Positions 49,876 to 59,033 of a stretch of DNA of 64,000 bases are shown piece by piece. Below the pieces are notes generated by a model. It was not told where the DNA came from, ran no database searches, and saw only the letters and a list, made by a program, of their open reading frames with translations. The DNA lies in assembly GCF_009604455.1 (NCBI RefSeq), contig NZ_WEGL01000002.1, positions 248,001-312,000 of the forward strand, written 5' to 3'. Source of the DNA: Streptomyces sp. RB17. GTDB taxonomy: Bacteria > Actinomycetota > Actinomycetes > Streptomycetales > Streptomycetaceae. How positions within the stretch are numbered: position 1 is the stretch's first letter; every line of letters begins with the position of its first letter. Both the position numbers and the translations under genes were made by a program.

Positions 49876-51258
49876 ATGAGCAAGCCACTGAAGCAGATCC
49901 ACCTGGCCGCCCACTTCCCTGGCGTCAACAACACCACCGTGTGGAGCGACCCGGCAGCGGGCAGCCACATCGAGTTCAGTTCCTTCGCGCACTTCGCGCG
50001 AACCGCCGAACGCGCCAAGTTCGACTTCCTGTTCCTGGCCGAGGGACTCAGGCTGCGCGAGCAGGGCGGCAAGATCTACGACCTGGACGTCGTCGGCCGC
50101 CCCGACACCTTCACCGTGCTGGCCGCGCTGGCCGCCGTCACCGACCGGCTCGGCCTGACCGGCACCATCAACTCCACCTTCAACGAGCCGTACGAGGTGG
50201 CCCGCCAGTTCGCCAGCCTCGACCACCTCTCCGGCGGCCGCTCCGCGTGGAACGTGGTCACCTCCTGGGACGCCTTCACCGGCGAGAACTTCCGCCGCGG
50301 CGGCTTCCTGCCGCAGGAGGAGCGCTACTCCCGCGCCAAGGAGTTCCTCGCCACCGCGCACGAACTCTTCGACTCCTGGCGCGGCGACGAGATCCTCGCC
50401 GACCAGGCGGCAGGCGTCTTCCTGCGCGATGCGAAGGCCGGTTCCTTCGTGCACCAGGGCCGGCACTTCGACATCCACGGTCGGTTCGACGTCCCGCGCT
50501 CCCCACAGGGCCGCCCGGTGATCTTCCAGGCCGGCGACTCCGACGAGGGCCGGGAGTTCGCCGCGTCCGACGCGGACGCGATCTTCAGCCGCTACTCCAC
50601 GCTGCAGGAGGGCCAGGCCTTCTACACGGACGTCAAGTCCCGCCTCGCCAAGTACGGCCGCCGCCCCGACCAGCTCCTCATCCTGCCGGCTGCCACCTTC
50701 GTCCTCGGCGACACCGACCAGGAGGCCGCCGAACTCGCCCGCGAAGTGCGCCGGCAACAGGTCAGCGGCGCGACCGCCCTCAAACACCTGGAGTTCGTCT
50801 GGAACCGGGACCTGTCGGCGTACGACCCGGAGGGCCCGCTGCCCGACGTCGATCCCGTGGTGAGCGAGGAGCACATCTCCCGGGGCCGCGCCCAGGTCCG
50901 GATGTACCGGGACCCGATCGCCATCGCCCGCGAGTGGCGGCAGCTCGCCGAGGCCAACAAGTGGTCCATCCGCGACCTCGTCATCAACACCGGCAACCGC
51001 CAGACCTTCGTCGGCTCCCCGGCCACGGTCGCCCGGACCATCAACGACTTCGTGCAGGCGGACGCCTCCGACGGCTTCATCCTGGTCCCGCACATCACGC
51101 CCGGCGGCCTCGACCCCTTTGCCGACAAGGTCGTCCCGCTGCTTCAGGAACAGGGCGTGTTCCGCGCCGACTACACGGGCACGACCCTGCGCGACCACCT
51201 CGGCCTCGCCCACCCCGACGCCGACGCGCCCGCCTCGGCCGAGCGCGCCGCGTCGTGA
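49876..51258 (+). CDS. LLM class flavin-dependent monooxygenase, NtaA/SnaA/DszA group
   Basis: A 460-residue two-component FMNH2-dependent monooxygenase. It shows the group signatures F-D-F-L-F-L-A-E-G near residue 55, N-S-T-F-N-E-P-Y-E-V-A-R-Q-F, S-G-G-R-S-A-W-N-V-V-T-S near 122 and V-I-F-Q-A-G-D-S near 216. Members attack chelators, sulfones or sulfides. It follows the other LLM gene by 25 nt. ATG at 49876 has AGAGGA upstream. A perfect hairpin terminator lies shortly after the stop. Confidence 0.9.
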   Translation: MSKPLKQIHLAAHFPGVNNTTVWSDPAAGSHIEFSSFAHFARTAERAKFDFLFLAEGLRLREQGGKIYDLDVVGRPDTFTVLAALAAVTDRLGLTGTINSTFNEPYEVARQFASLDHLSGGRSAWNVVTSWDAFTGENFRRGGFLPQEERYSRAKEFLATAHELFDSWRGDEILADQAAGVFLRDAKAGSFVHQGRHFDIHGRFDVPRSPQGRPVIFQAGDSDEGREFAASDADAIFSRYSTLQEGQAFYTDVKSRLAKYGRRPDQLLILPAATFVLGDTDQEAAELAREVRRQQVSGATALKHLEFVWNRDLSAYDPEGPLPDVDPVVSEEHISRGRAQVRMYRDPIAIAREWRQLAEANKWSIRDLVINTGNRQTFVGSPATVARTINDFVQADASDGFILVPHITPGGLDPFADKVVPLLQEQGVFRADYTGTTLRDHLGLAHPDADAPASAERAAS

Positions 51259-51284
51259 ACAGGCGTCCACACACAACGCGGTGT

Positions 51285-51325
51285 GGCCGTGGACGTCACC
51301 TCCCCCGTGGGTGACGTCCACGGCC
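51285..51325. terminator. perfect 16-bp-stem terminator between convergent genes
   Basis: GGCCGTGGACGTCACC (51285-51300) and its exact reverse complement (51310-51325) enclose a 9-nt loop. It lies between the LLM operon and the convergent metalloprotease gene and should stop both. Confidence 0.85.
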
Positions 51326-51369
51326 GCTCCCCCCGGCGCCGGACTGTGGCGTGTGTCGTCAGCGTGTGC

Positions 51370-52461
51370 TCACCAGCACATGACCGCCGTATCCCCCGAC
51401 CCCCATGTGGAGTACGGACGGACGCGGACGACATACCGGCGGCCCTTGACGAGCCGGACCCGGACGGCGGCGTTGTCCGGCGTGCCGCCGTCGTCGTGGC
51501 CCTCGAGGAAGCGCGGCACCCCGTCGCGCTCCTCGAAGACCACGAGCACCGTGTCGGCGTCGCCGAAGGTGCCCACGGTGTAGTCGCGGGTCTCCGGCGG
51601 CTCGACCGTGAAGTCGGCCCGCTCGTCCGGTGTCAGACCGAGCGGCGCCGACCGGAACGGCACCAGCGCGGCCGGCCCTCCCGGACCGGCGGGCGGATAC
51701 CAGCGCAGCACGAACTCCTTGTCGGCCGGGGACGGGCCCCCGGACGGAGCCAGCCCCCCGCGGTACTGCTCCGGCTCCAGCACCAGCCCCGGCCCGAACG
51801 GGAAGGTCATCACCGACTGCGGATCCCACACCGAGCCGCTCGCCTCACCGGCGTCCAGCTCGCGCAGGACGTTCGTGTACGTCGTCTCCCGGCTCCAGAA
51901 GTTCGGCGGGCCCGCCAGCTCGGCGTACACGGCCTCCTCGTCCCAGTGGAGCCCGGCGTACGGGCTCTGGTGCTCGTGCACCATGCCGAGCGCGTGCCCG
52001 ATCTCGTGCAGCACCGTTCCGCGCTCCCCGGGCCCGGTCACGTCCCAGCCCAGGTTCATGGTGCGCTCGCCCCGGCCGACCGACAGCGCCTCCCGGCCCA
52101 CCGCCGACCAGGAACCGCCGCCCGCCTGGAACCCGATCCGCAGCTCCGCCTCGCGCGGGTCACCGACCTCGGCGAACGTGACGCCGATGCCGAGCCCCTG
52201 CCACTCGCGGAACGCATCGCGGACCACGTCCCGCTGCTCCGCGCCGCCGGCCCACGGCACGCGGCGCGGCTCACCGGTTCCGGGGACCGGGATCACCGAG
52301 GCGTCGGAGCTGTCCGAGCCGTCGTAGAGGTAGTAGTGCAGGACCGTGCCGTCGACCCACATCCGCCGCCCCGCGAGCAGCGCGCACAGCCGCTCGGCGG
52401 GCAGCCCCGGTGCGAAGCACGGGGCCGGCTGCCGCGGGAGCGAGCACAGGCGTCGGGTCAT
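51370..52461 (-). CDS. zinc metalloprotease, astacin/matrixin-like (metzincin)
   Basis: A 363-residue metzincin. The zinc motif H-E-I-G-H-A-L-G-M-V-H lies at residues 152-162 and the downstream Met-turn is seen as S-V-M-T-F-P-F near 218. The first 60 residues contain four cysteines but no clear signal peptide, so export is doubtful. The C-terminal 120 residues are a beta-rich domain (A-D-F-T-V-E-P-P-E-T-R-D-Y). It is transcribed alone, divergent from the LuxR-type gene. Confidence 0.87.
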   Translation of the reverse strand: MTRRLCSLPRQPAPCFAPGLPAERLCALLAGRRMWVDGTVLHYYLYDGSDSSDASVIPVPGTGEPRRVPWAGGAEQRDVVRDAFREWQGLGIGVTFAEVGDPREAELRIGFQAGGGSWSAVGREALSVGRGERTMNLGWDVTGPGERGTVLHEIGHALGMVHEHQSPYAGLHWDEEAVYAELAGPPNFWSRETTYTNVLRELDAGEASGSVWDPQSVMTFPFGPGLVLEPEQYRGGLAPSGGPSPADKEFVLRWYPPAGPGGPAALVPFRSAPLGLTPDERADFTVEPPETRDYTVGTFGDADTVLVVFEERDGVPRFLEGHDDGGTPDNAAVRVRLVKGRRYVVRVRPYSTWGSGDTAVMCW

Positions 52462-52555
52462 GCGGCCAGCCTGCCCGTCCGCGCAGCCGGGCGCCTGAGT
52501 CGGGGGCTACTCAAGTCGCCCTGTATCAAACCTGAGTACGCGCGCTCTGCATGAT

Positions 52556-54268
52556 GTGAGGACTTACGAACAGGACGCGAAGACGCTGGAGCTGCCCTGG
52601 CCGTTCACCGGCCGGGAGGACGAACTGGAGCTGGTGCGCGGGGCGTCGGCCGGCGGCCGGCCCGGCATCGTGGTGACCGGTCCGGCCGGCCACGGCAAGA
52701 CCCGGCTGATCACGGAGGCGGTCCGGGGCACGGAGCACACCCTGGTCACCGGCACTCCCCAGGCCCAGGGCCTGCCCTTCGCGGCGTTCGCCCACCTGCT
52801 GCCCGACGCCGTCTCGCTGCACCGCGCGGTGCGCATCCTGTCCGGCGTACGGCTCCTCGTCGTGGACGACGCCCAGCTGCTGGACGAGGCCTCCGCCGCC
52901 CTCGTCCACCAGCTCGCCGTGCACGGCCGTACCCGGCTCGTCGTGGCCGCGGTGGACGGCGTGCCCGCGCCCGGCGCGGTGTCCCGGCTGTGGACCGGGG
53001 AGCTGCTGCCCCGGCTGGCCCTCGCACCGCTGCCGTTCGAGGACGTCGCCCAGCTGCTCGCCGCCGCCGGCCTCGATCCGCTCACCGTGCGCCGTCTGCA
53101 CCGGATGTGCGGGGGCGATCTGCGTCTGCTGCGCGACCTGGTCGTCGCGTTGGGGACGGCCGGTCGTCTGACCCCCGTCCCCGGCACCGACGAGCGCGCC
53201 TGGCGGGGTGCGCTGCCGGTCACCGCGGCCGTACGCGAGCGTCTCGCCCCGGTGCTGGAGCGCTCCGGCCCCGGCGAGCGGGACACGCTGGAGCGGCTGG
53301 CGTTCGCCGAGCCGCTGCCCGTGCCGCTGTCGCCGGCCGAGCTCGATGTGGAGGCCCTGGAGCGCCTGGAGACGGACGGTCTGGTCCACGTCGACGACCG
53401 GGGCGGCGTCACACTCGCCCATCCCCTGCACGGGGCGGCGCTGCGTGCCACGGCGGGCAGGCTGCGCGCTCGTCGGCTCGCCGGCGCTCCTCGCGACCAC
53501 GGTCCGGCCCTGGAGGCCGAACGGCGGGCCCTGGTAAGGCGGATCGAGCAGCTGGACGTCCGGCCGCTGCCGACGCCGGTGGGGGAATGGCTGGTCGCTG
53601 AGGGCGCCTCGCTGCCCGCCGGGTACGCCGCCGTCCGCGCCCGGTTCGCGCGGCTGCGCGGCGACGTGCGGGACGCCGCCGCCTGGGCGCGGGCGGGGCT
53701 GGGAGGCGCACCGGAGGACGCGGACTGCCTTGCCGAACTCCATTGCGTCGAGGGTGACGTGGAGTCGTCGGGCGGTGCGGATGTGTACGCACGCTACACC
53801 GCCGTACGCCTCGGTGAACCCGAGCGGGCCACCGGACGGCTGCCTGCAGGCAGTGTGTTCGCACGGCACGCAGAAGCGCTGGCACGGGAGGACGGGGCCG
53901 GACTGGACCGGGCCGCCGAGGGCCTGGCGGAGCGTGGGTTCCGGTTGTTCGCGGCCGAGGCGTACGCGCAGGCCGTACGGGTCCACCGGGATCCGCGTGC
54001 GGCGCGGATGTCCCGTACCCGGGCGGTCGCGCTCGCGCGGCGGTGCCAGGGGGCGCGGACGCCCGCGCTGGCCGGGCTGGTCCTCGGTGAACTGACCGCT
54101 CGGCAGCGGCAGATCGTGACGCTTGCCGCGGCGGGGCTCAGCAATCGGGAGATCGCCGAGCGGCTGACCCTGTCCGTGCGGACGGTGGGCAACCATCTGT
54201 ACAGCGCCTATACACGGCTCGGCACCGGGGACCGGGGCTCGTTGCCGTGGCTGTGCGAGTCCGCGTAG
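52556..54268 (+). CDS. LuxR-type regulator with AAA ATPase domain
   Basis: A 570-residue protein with an N-terminal ATPase (Walker A G-P-A-G-H-G-K-T near residue 42, Walker B L-L-V-V-D-D-A-Q near 98), a middle helical region, and a C-terminal LuxR helix-turn-helix (L-T-A-R-Q-R-Q-I-V then S-N-R-E-I-A-E-R-L-T-L-S-V-R-T-V-G-N-H). It is shorter than typical 900-residue LAL regulators because the tetratricopeptide region is reduced. GTG at 52556 has no clear ribosome-binding site and may be near-leaderless. It ends 4 nt from the convergent CHAT gene. Confidence 0.88.
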   Translation: MRTYEQDAKTLELPWPFTGREDELELVRGASAGGRPGIVVTGPAGHGKTRLITEAVRGTEHTLVTGTPQAQGLPFAAFAHLLPDAVSLHRAVRILSGVRLLVVDDAQLLDEASAALVHQLAVHGRTRLVVAAVDGVPAPGAVSRLWTGELLPRLALAPLPFEDVAQLLAAAGLDPLTVRRLHRMCGGDLRLLRDLVVALGTAGRLTPVPGTDERAWRGALPVTAAVRERLAPVLERSGPGERDTLERLAFAEPLPVPLSPAELDVEALERLETDGLVHVDDRGGVTLAHPLHGAALRATAGRLRARRLAGAPRDHGPALEAERRALVRRIEQLDVRPLPTPVGEWLVAEGASLPAGYAAVRARFARLRGDVRDAAAWARAGLGGAPEDADCLAELHCVEGDVESSGGADVYARYTAVRLGEPERATGRLPAGSVFARHAEALAREDGAGLDRAAEGLAERGFRLFAAEAYAQAVRVHRDPRAARMSRTRAVALARRCQGARTPALAGLVLGELTARQRQIVTLAAAGLSNREIAERLTLSVRTVGNHLYSAYTRLGTGDRGSLPWLCESA

Positions 54269-54272
54269 GGCC

Positions 54273-56885
54273 CTATGCCGCCCCGAACGCCGCGAAGGCC
54301 CAGCCCGTCGCCTGGTGCACCGCGTCGCCCGGCAGGGTGGTGCGGGCGTCCCGCAGCGCCTCCGCCAACGACAGTCCCGCGTCCAGACCCTTGTGCAGGG
54401 CCAGCATCAGGGGAACCACGGCCGCGTCGTTGACCGGTGCGCTGCTCGCCACCACCCCGGCCGTGCCGAGCGGCAGCAGCGCGGTGACCAGGCCGAGGAG
54501 TTCGTCGGCGCCGACGGAGGCGAGGCGCGCGGTGTCGCAGCTGGAGAGGATGATCCGGTACGGACTGCGGGTGAGCCGGTCGAAGTCGTGCACGATGAGC
54601 GGGCCGTCGGCCATGCGCAGGGCGGAGAACAGCGGGCTGTCGGCGCGGAACGTGCCGTGGGCCGCGAGGTGCGCGAGCGCCGCGCCGTCGAGGTGGTCCA
54701 GGACGCGCGGTACCTGGGCGTCGTCGCCCTCCAGGACCGTGGCCCTGCCGTAGCGGGCGGCCAGTTCCGGTACTTCGGCGCCGCCGGTCGCGAGGCCGGG
54801 CCCGCGCACCAGCACATGCCGGCCGTCCGGCGGCGGCGCGGTCTCGCGGGCGCGCAGCCAGCTGCCCGCCGACGGGGACACGCTGAGCATCCGGTCCCGC
54901 AGCGCGGGCAGCAGGGCCCAGGGCACCCGGTGCAGCGCACCCGGCGGCACGATCACCACAGGCCCGGAGCCCAGCTGGGCCGCGGCGCCGCCCAGCAGCA
55001 GTTCCTGCAGGCGCAGGCCCGCGGCCTCCACCAGCGGCAGCCGGGCCTCGGCGCCGGGGTGGGCGAGGCGCCGCAGCCCGGCCTGGACGTGCTCGGCCTC
55101 CGCCACCGCTTCCGCCAACGGGCCGCCGGTGAACCGCCGTACCCGGCCCTGCCCGCACAGCAGGATGTGCACCCGGCCGTCGACCACGGCCAGTTCGACC
55201 AGGCGTGCCTCGCCGAGCCGGTCCAGCAGCCGGGCGGTGTCGAAGCGGTCGCCCTCGTGCGGGGCGGAGCCCCGTATGTGGTGGGTGCGGGAGCGGATCT
55301 CCCGTTCCAGGCGCCGCTGTTCGCGCTCCAGCGCGGGCACCGGACGGCCCTCCATGCGGGCCTCCTCGGCGCGGGCCGCTATCTCCCGGTAGGCGGTCAG
55401 ACCGCTCAGCAGCGCCGGGTCGGCGGGCGGCCGGGTGGGCGGCGCGGACAGCACGGTGGCCCGCCAGCGCTCGCTCCACTGAAGCAGCCGGCGCGGTGTG
55501 CCGTGGGTGAGGCTCACCTCCTGGGCCAGCGCGGCCAGTTCGGCGCCCTGGGCGGTGGCGTGGGCGCGCAGCTCCGAGGCGCCGAGCGTCATCCGGTGGT
55601 CGTCCAGCACGTCCAGGCCGCGCCGGCAGGCCTCCAGCACACCCCGCCGGGACCCCGCCGCGCGGGCCCGCAGCGCCTGTGCCGCCCAGCCCGTCACCCG
55701 GGCCGGCGGCGGACCGCCGTACCGGCTGCGCGCGGCCACCGCCAAGTGCCGTTCGGCGTCGGCCGTCCAGCCCAGCGCGAGCGCGATCCGGCCCGCGAGC
55801 AGCGAGGCCTCCGGCGCGGCCGGCGAGCCGAAGGAGGCCAGCTTCCCGGCGACCGCCGCCGCGTCCGCGACCAGCCGCCCCGAGCGGCGCCCGGCCGCCA
55901 CCCGCGCCTCGATCAGCACCAGCCGGGCGTGCTGCTCCCACCACATCCGCCGCTGTGCCGCGAACAGCCGTACGGCGACGGCGGCGCGAGCCACCGCGGT
56001 GTGCGCGTCCCCGGCCGAACGGGCCGCCCGCGCGGCGGCCAGCAGCAGTTCGGCCTTGCGGGTGGACTGCCCGCCGATGCGGTCCAGCAGCGCGATCGTC
56101 GCGTCCGCCTCGGCCAGCGCCTCCGGGGCGAGACCGGCCGCCATCAGCACCTCGCAACGGCGCAGCGACAGCATGTAGGTGGGCGTGCCGAGCTTCGCGT
56201 ACCGCTCCTCGGCCTCGTCCAGCAGCCGCAGCGCCGCCGGGATGTCCCCGGACCGGAACGCGGCAAGGCCCCGGCTCTCCACCGCGTCCGCCTTGTCGTG
56301 CTCCTGGCCGGTGGTGTCCCACAGCCGCTCCGCCGCCGTGAAGTCCGCGACCGCCCGGTCCACCGCCCCGAGCGCCAGATGCACGGTCGCCCGCAGGGTC
56401 AGCGCCCGCGCGGTCCAGATGTCGTCGCCGAGTTGCCGAAGCACCGGCAGCGCCCGCCGTACGTCCTCCAGCGCCTCCCGGTGATGCCCCAGCACCCACC
56501 ACACGTACGCCCGCCGGTACAGCACCCGGGCCCGGGTGTGACCGTTGCCCCGGGCGACCCCGCGCTCGAAGGAGGTGAGCCCCTGTCGCGTGCGCCCCGC
56601 GTGCACCAGTGCGACCCCGAGCGTCGCGAGCACATCCGCCTCGCGGTCGGCCGACTCGGCGCGCGCGGCCAGGTCCCGGGCCCGGCGAAGATGCGTCAGC
56701 GCGATCCGCAGATCCCCGAAGTCCCGCTGCCAGATGCCGAGCACCTGATGGGCCACGCTGGCGTGCAGCGGCGGCGGAGAGGCCCCCAGCACCTGTTCCG
56801 CGCGCGCCCGGGCCTCGCCCGGGTCGGCGAACACCAGGGGCAGCAGTTCGAGAACCGACTCGCTTCCCGCCGTCACGTCTCGCAT
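54273..56885 (-). CDS. TPR-CHAT caspase-like protease
   Basis: An 870-residue protein. The N-terminal half (about residues 1-500) is a series of tetratricopeptide-like helical repeats (for example A-L-T-H-L-R-R-A-R-D-L-A, A-L-E-D-V-R-R-A-L-P-V-L). The C-terminal 300 residues are a CHAT (caspase HetF-associated with TPR) domain with catalytic His743 in A-H-L-A-A-H-G-T-F and Cys783 in I-I-L-S-S-C-D-T-A. CHAT proteases act in regulated proteolysis and bacterial defence. It is cytoplasmic by sequence and divergent from a subtilase gene 76 nt away. ATG at 56885 uses AGGTGG; a GTG at 56897 is an alternative. Confidence 0.9.
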   Translation of the reverse strand: MRDVTAGSESVLELLPLVFADPGEARARAEQVLGASPPPLHASVAHQVLGIWQRDFGDLRIALTHLRRARDLAARAESADREADVLATLGVALVHAGRTRQGLTSFERGVARGNGHTRARVLYRRAYVWWVLGHHREALEDVRRALPVLRQLGDDIWTARALTLRATVHLALGAVDRAVADFTAAERLWDTTGQEHDKADAVESRGLAAFRSGDIPAALRLLDEAEERYAKLGTPTYMLSLRRCEVLMAAGLAPEALAEADATIALLDRIGGQSTRKAELLLAAARAARSAGDAHTAVARAAVAVRLFAAQRRMWWEQHARLVLIEARVAAGRRSGRLVADAAAVAGKLASFGSPAAPEASLLAGRIALALGWTADAERHLAVAARSRYGGPPPARVTGWAAQALRARAAGSRRGVLEACRRGLDVLDDHRMTLGASELRAHATAQGAELAALAQEVSLTHGTPRRLLQWSERWRATVLSAPPTRPPADPALLSGLTAYREIAARAEEARMEGRPVPALEREQRRLEREIRSRTHHIRGSAPHEGDRFDTARLLDRLGEARLVELAVVDGRVHILLCGQGRVRRFTGGPLAEAVAEAEHVQAGLRRLAHPGAEARLPLVEAAGLRLQELLLGGAAAQLGSGPVVIVPPGALHRVPWALLPALRDRMLSVSPSAGSWLRARETAPPPDGRHVLVRGPGLATGGAEVPELAARYGRATVLEGDDAQVPRVLDHLDGAALAHLAAHGTFRADSPLFSALRMADGPLIVHDFDRLTRSPYRIILSSCDTARLASVGADELLGLVTALLPLGTAGVVASSAPVNDAAVVPLMLALHKGLDAGLSLAEALRDARTTLPGDAVHQATGWAFAAFGAA

Positions 56886-56961
56886 GGTAGTGGCCACCTG
56901 TATCAGACGGTGGCCCCGAGACTCTCACTGTCGAACACCGTCATCAGGGGGAGGACAGGTC

Positions 56962-58398
56962 ATGGCACCACAGCGGTTCCACGAGCAGTTCGAGCACATC
57001 CAGCGCTCCATGCCGGACGTGTCCCTGGCCATGGGGCCGGACGACGGCGCCGCCCACTTCCTCTACGAGAAGGGCGTCGTCCTGGCCCGGGACGGCGAGG
57101 AGGCCCGGGTCGTCGAGGACGCCGTGCGCGCCCACTTCACCACGACCGACGGCCTGGACCCCGATCACGTCCGGCGGGACGGTCCGGAGACCAACCGCAC
57201 CGGCGTCACCCGCATCCGCACCGGCGACCCGAGCGCCGGCGAGGACACCGTCCCGCACGCGCTGGGCGCCCTGCGGGAGGCCGAGGACCGCCGGGGCAGC
57301 CGGCTGGTGAGCCGTAACCACGTGGTGCACATCGCGGTCAACGCCTGCCCCGGCGACGAGCCGGTGCCGGTCGCCCGCACCCAGCCGGCCAACCCGGCCG
57401 CCGCCGAGGGCGGTCACGACGCGGACAGCGCCGTCGGCGTCCTCGTGATCGACACCGGTCTGGTGCACGACCACGGGTCCTACCCGCTGCTCGCCCACAC
57501 CACGGGCGACCTCCAGGCGGCCGAGACAGACGCCGACGGGGTGCTCCGTCAGTACGTCGGCCACGGCACGTTCATCGCGGGGATCCTCGCGGCCGTCGCC
57601 CCCGACACCGACATCACCGTCCGCGGCACCCTGAACGACGCCGGGGCGATCCTGGAGTCCGAGTTCGGCGCCCGGCTCTTCGAGGCGGTCGACCAGGGCG
57701 GCTGGCCCGACATCATCAGCCTCTCCGCCGGCACCCCCACCGAGAGCGGCGAGGGCCTGCTCGGCCTGGACGCGTTCCTGCGCGAACTGCGCGAGCAGCG
57801 CACCCTGTTGATCGCCGCCGCCGGCAACAACGCCAGTGACACGCCGTTCTGGCCCGCCGCCTACGCCGCCCTGCCCGAGTACGCGGACAGCGTGCTGTCG
57901 GTCGGCGCGCTGCGCGCGGACGGCGACGGCGAGGCCTGCTTCAGCAACCACGGCCCCTGGGTACGGGTCTTCGCCCCCGGCGAGCGCCTCACCAGCGCCC
58001 TCACCGGCTTCGACACGCCGGTGCCGTACATCTACCAGCACTCCACCTACGACGCCTGCCGGTTCGGCTTCGAGTATCCGTGCACCTGTCAGTACCCGCG
58101 CCACACCGGCGTGCTGAGCGAGGGCCGGGAGAGCACCGGGGCCAAGCCGGACCAGGTGATGTTCGACGGCCTCGCACAGTGGAGCGGCACCTCCTTCGCC
58201 ACCCCGGTCGCCGCCGGTCTCGTCGCCGCGCTCATGGCGGCGCAGGGGGAGCGCGACCCGCGCACCGCCCTCGCCCGGCTGCTCGCGGCCACCACCGACA
58301 CCGCCGAGGTGCGCGGGGCGCACGTTCTGGCGCTCCGGCCGGCCACCTGGCGCCCGGTCCCCGTCGTGGCCCCGGCCGCCCCGGCCGTGTCCGCATGA
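56962..58398 (+). CDS. S8 family serine protease (subtilase) without signal peptide
   Basis: A 478-residue subtilisin-like enzyme. The triad is Asp164 in V-L-V-I-D-T-G, His201 in G-H-G-T-F-I-A-G and Ser411 in G-T-S-F-A-T-P. The oxyanion Asn lies in A-A-A-G-N-N-A-S. The N-terminal 150 residues form a separate domain of unknown type with no signal peptide, so the protease is probably cytoplasmic. A four-cysteine insert (C-R-F-G-F-E-Y-P-C-T-C) lies near residue 375. GGGGGAGGA precedes the ATG. Its stop overlaps an ATG in the sigma frame. Confidence 0.92.
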   Translation: MAPQRFHEQFEHIQRSMPDVSLAMGPDDGAAHFLYEKGVVLARDGEEARVVEDAVRAHFTTTDGLDPDHVRRDGPETNRTGVTRIRTGDPSAGEDTVPHALGALREAEDRRGSRLVSRNHVVHIAVNACPGDEPVPVARTQPANPAAAEGGHDADSAVGVLVIDTGLVHDHGSYPLLAHTTGDLQAAETDADGVLRQYVGHGTFIAGILAAVAPDTDITVRGTLNDAGAILESEFGARLFEAVDQGGWPDIISLSAGTPTESGEGLLGLDAFLRELREQRTLLIAAAGNNASDTPFWPAAYAALPEYADSVLSVGALRADGDGEACFSNHGPWVRVFAPGERLTSALTGFDTPVPYIYQHSTYDACRFGFEYPCTCQYPRHTGVLSEGRESTGAKPDQVMFDGLAQWSGTSFATPVAAGLVAALMAAQGERDPRTALARLLAATTDTAEVRGAHVLALRPATWRPVPVVAPAAPAVSA

Positions 58399-58457
58399 GG
58401 TCCGGAACACTCCGCTCCACGGCGTACGATGACGTGCCGTACACGAGGGGTGGAGCC

Positions 58458-59033
58458 GTGGACCGAACAGAGGTCGGCGCGCTCGTCCGGTCCGCCGTCG
58501 ACGGGGACGCAGCGGCCTGGAAAGCGCTGGTGGAAGGGATGAGCCCGCTGGTGTGGTCGGTCGTGCGCGCACACCGGCTCTCCGAGGCCGACGGGCACGA
58601 GGTCTACCAGACCGTGTGGTTCCGCTTCGCCCAGCACCTGGGCCGCATCCGCGAACCCGACAAGGCGGGATCCTGGCTGGCCAGTACGGCCCGCCACGAG
58701 TGCCTGAAAGTGCTCAAGAGCCTGACCCGGCTGACCCTGACGGACGATCCTCGGGTGCTGGACCGGGCCAGCGACGAGCGGACCCCGGAGGAGTCGCTGA
58801 TCGACTCGGAGGACGAGGCGGACCGGGCCGAGCGGGTGCGCCGCCTGTGGCAGGAGCTGGACGGACTGGGGGAGCGCTGCCGGCAGCTGCTGCGCGTGCT
58901 GGTGACCTCCCCGCCGCCCAGCTACGGTGAGATCTCGGCCGCGCTCGGTATCGCGGTCGGCAGCATCGGACCGCTGCGCCAGCGCTGTCTGCGCCGGCTG
59001 CGGGCCCGGATGGACGCACGGGGTGCGGTGTGA
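58458..59033 (+). CDS. ECF-type sigma factor
   Basis: A 191-residue sigma-70 family protein. The sigma2 region is W-K-A-L-V-E-G-M-S-P-L-V-W-S-V-V-R-A-H-R-L-S-E-A-D (about residues 18-42) with W-F-R-F-A-Q-H-L-G. The sigma4 helix-turn-helix ends in S-Y-G-E-I-S-A-A-L-G-I-A-V-G-S-I-G-P-L-R-Q-R-C-L-R-R-L. GTG at 58458 is chosen because GAGGGG lies 7 nt upstream. An in-frame ATG at 58395 overlaps the protease stop and could allow coupled translation. A GGAAC/CGTAC pair (58404-58427) between them might be an autoregulated promoter. The downstream gene overlaps by 4 nt. Confidence 0.9.
   Translation: MDRTEVGALVRSAVDGDAAAWKALVEGMSPLVWSVVRAHRLSEADGHEVYQTVWFRFAQHLGRIREPDKAGSWLASTARHECLKVLKSLTRLTLTDDPRVLDRASDERTPEESLIDSEDEADRAERVRRLWQELDGLGERCRQLLRVLVTSPPPSYGEISAALGIAVGSIGPLRQRCLRRLRARMDARGAV

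Noticed and set aside
54315..57317. A 1000-codon open frame antisense to the CHAT gene
   Set aside because: It has no domains, and the minus-strand product has clear TPR and CHAT catalytic motifs.
54273..59033. Type III-E CRISPR (Craspase) locus
   Set aside because: TPR-CHAT and a sigma factor are present but there is no gRAMP effector, cas gene or repeat array in the window.
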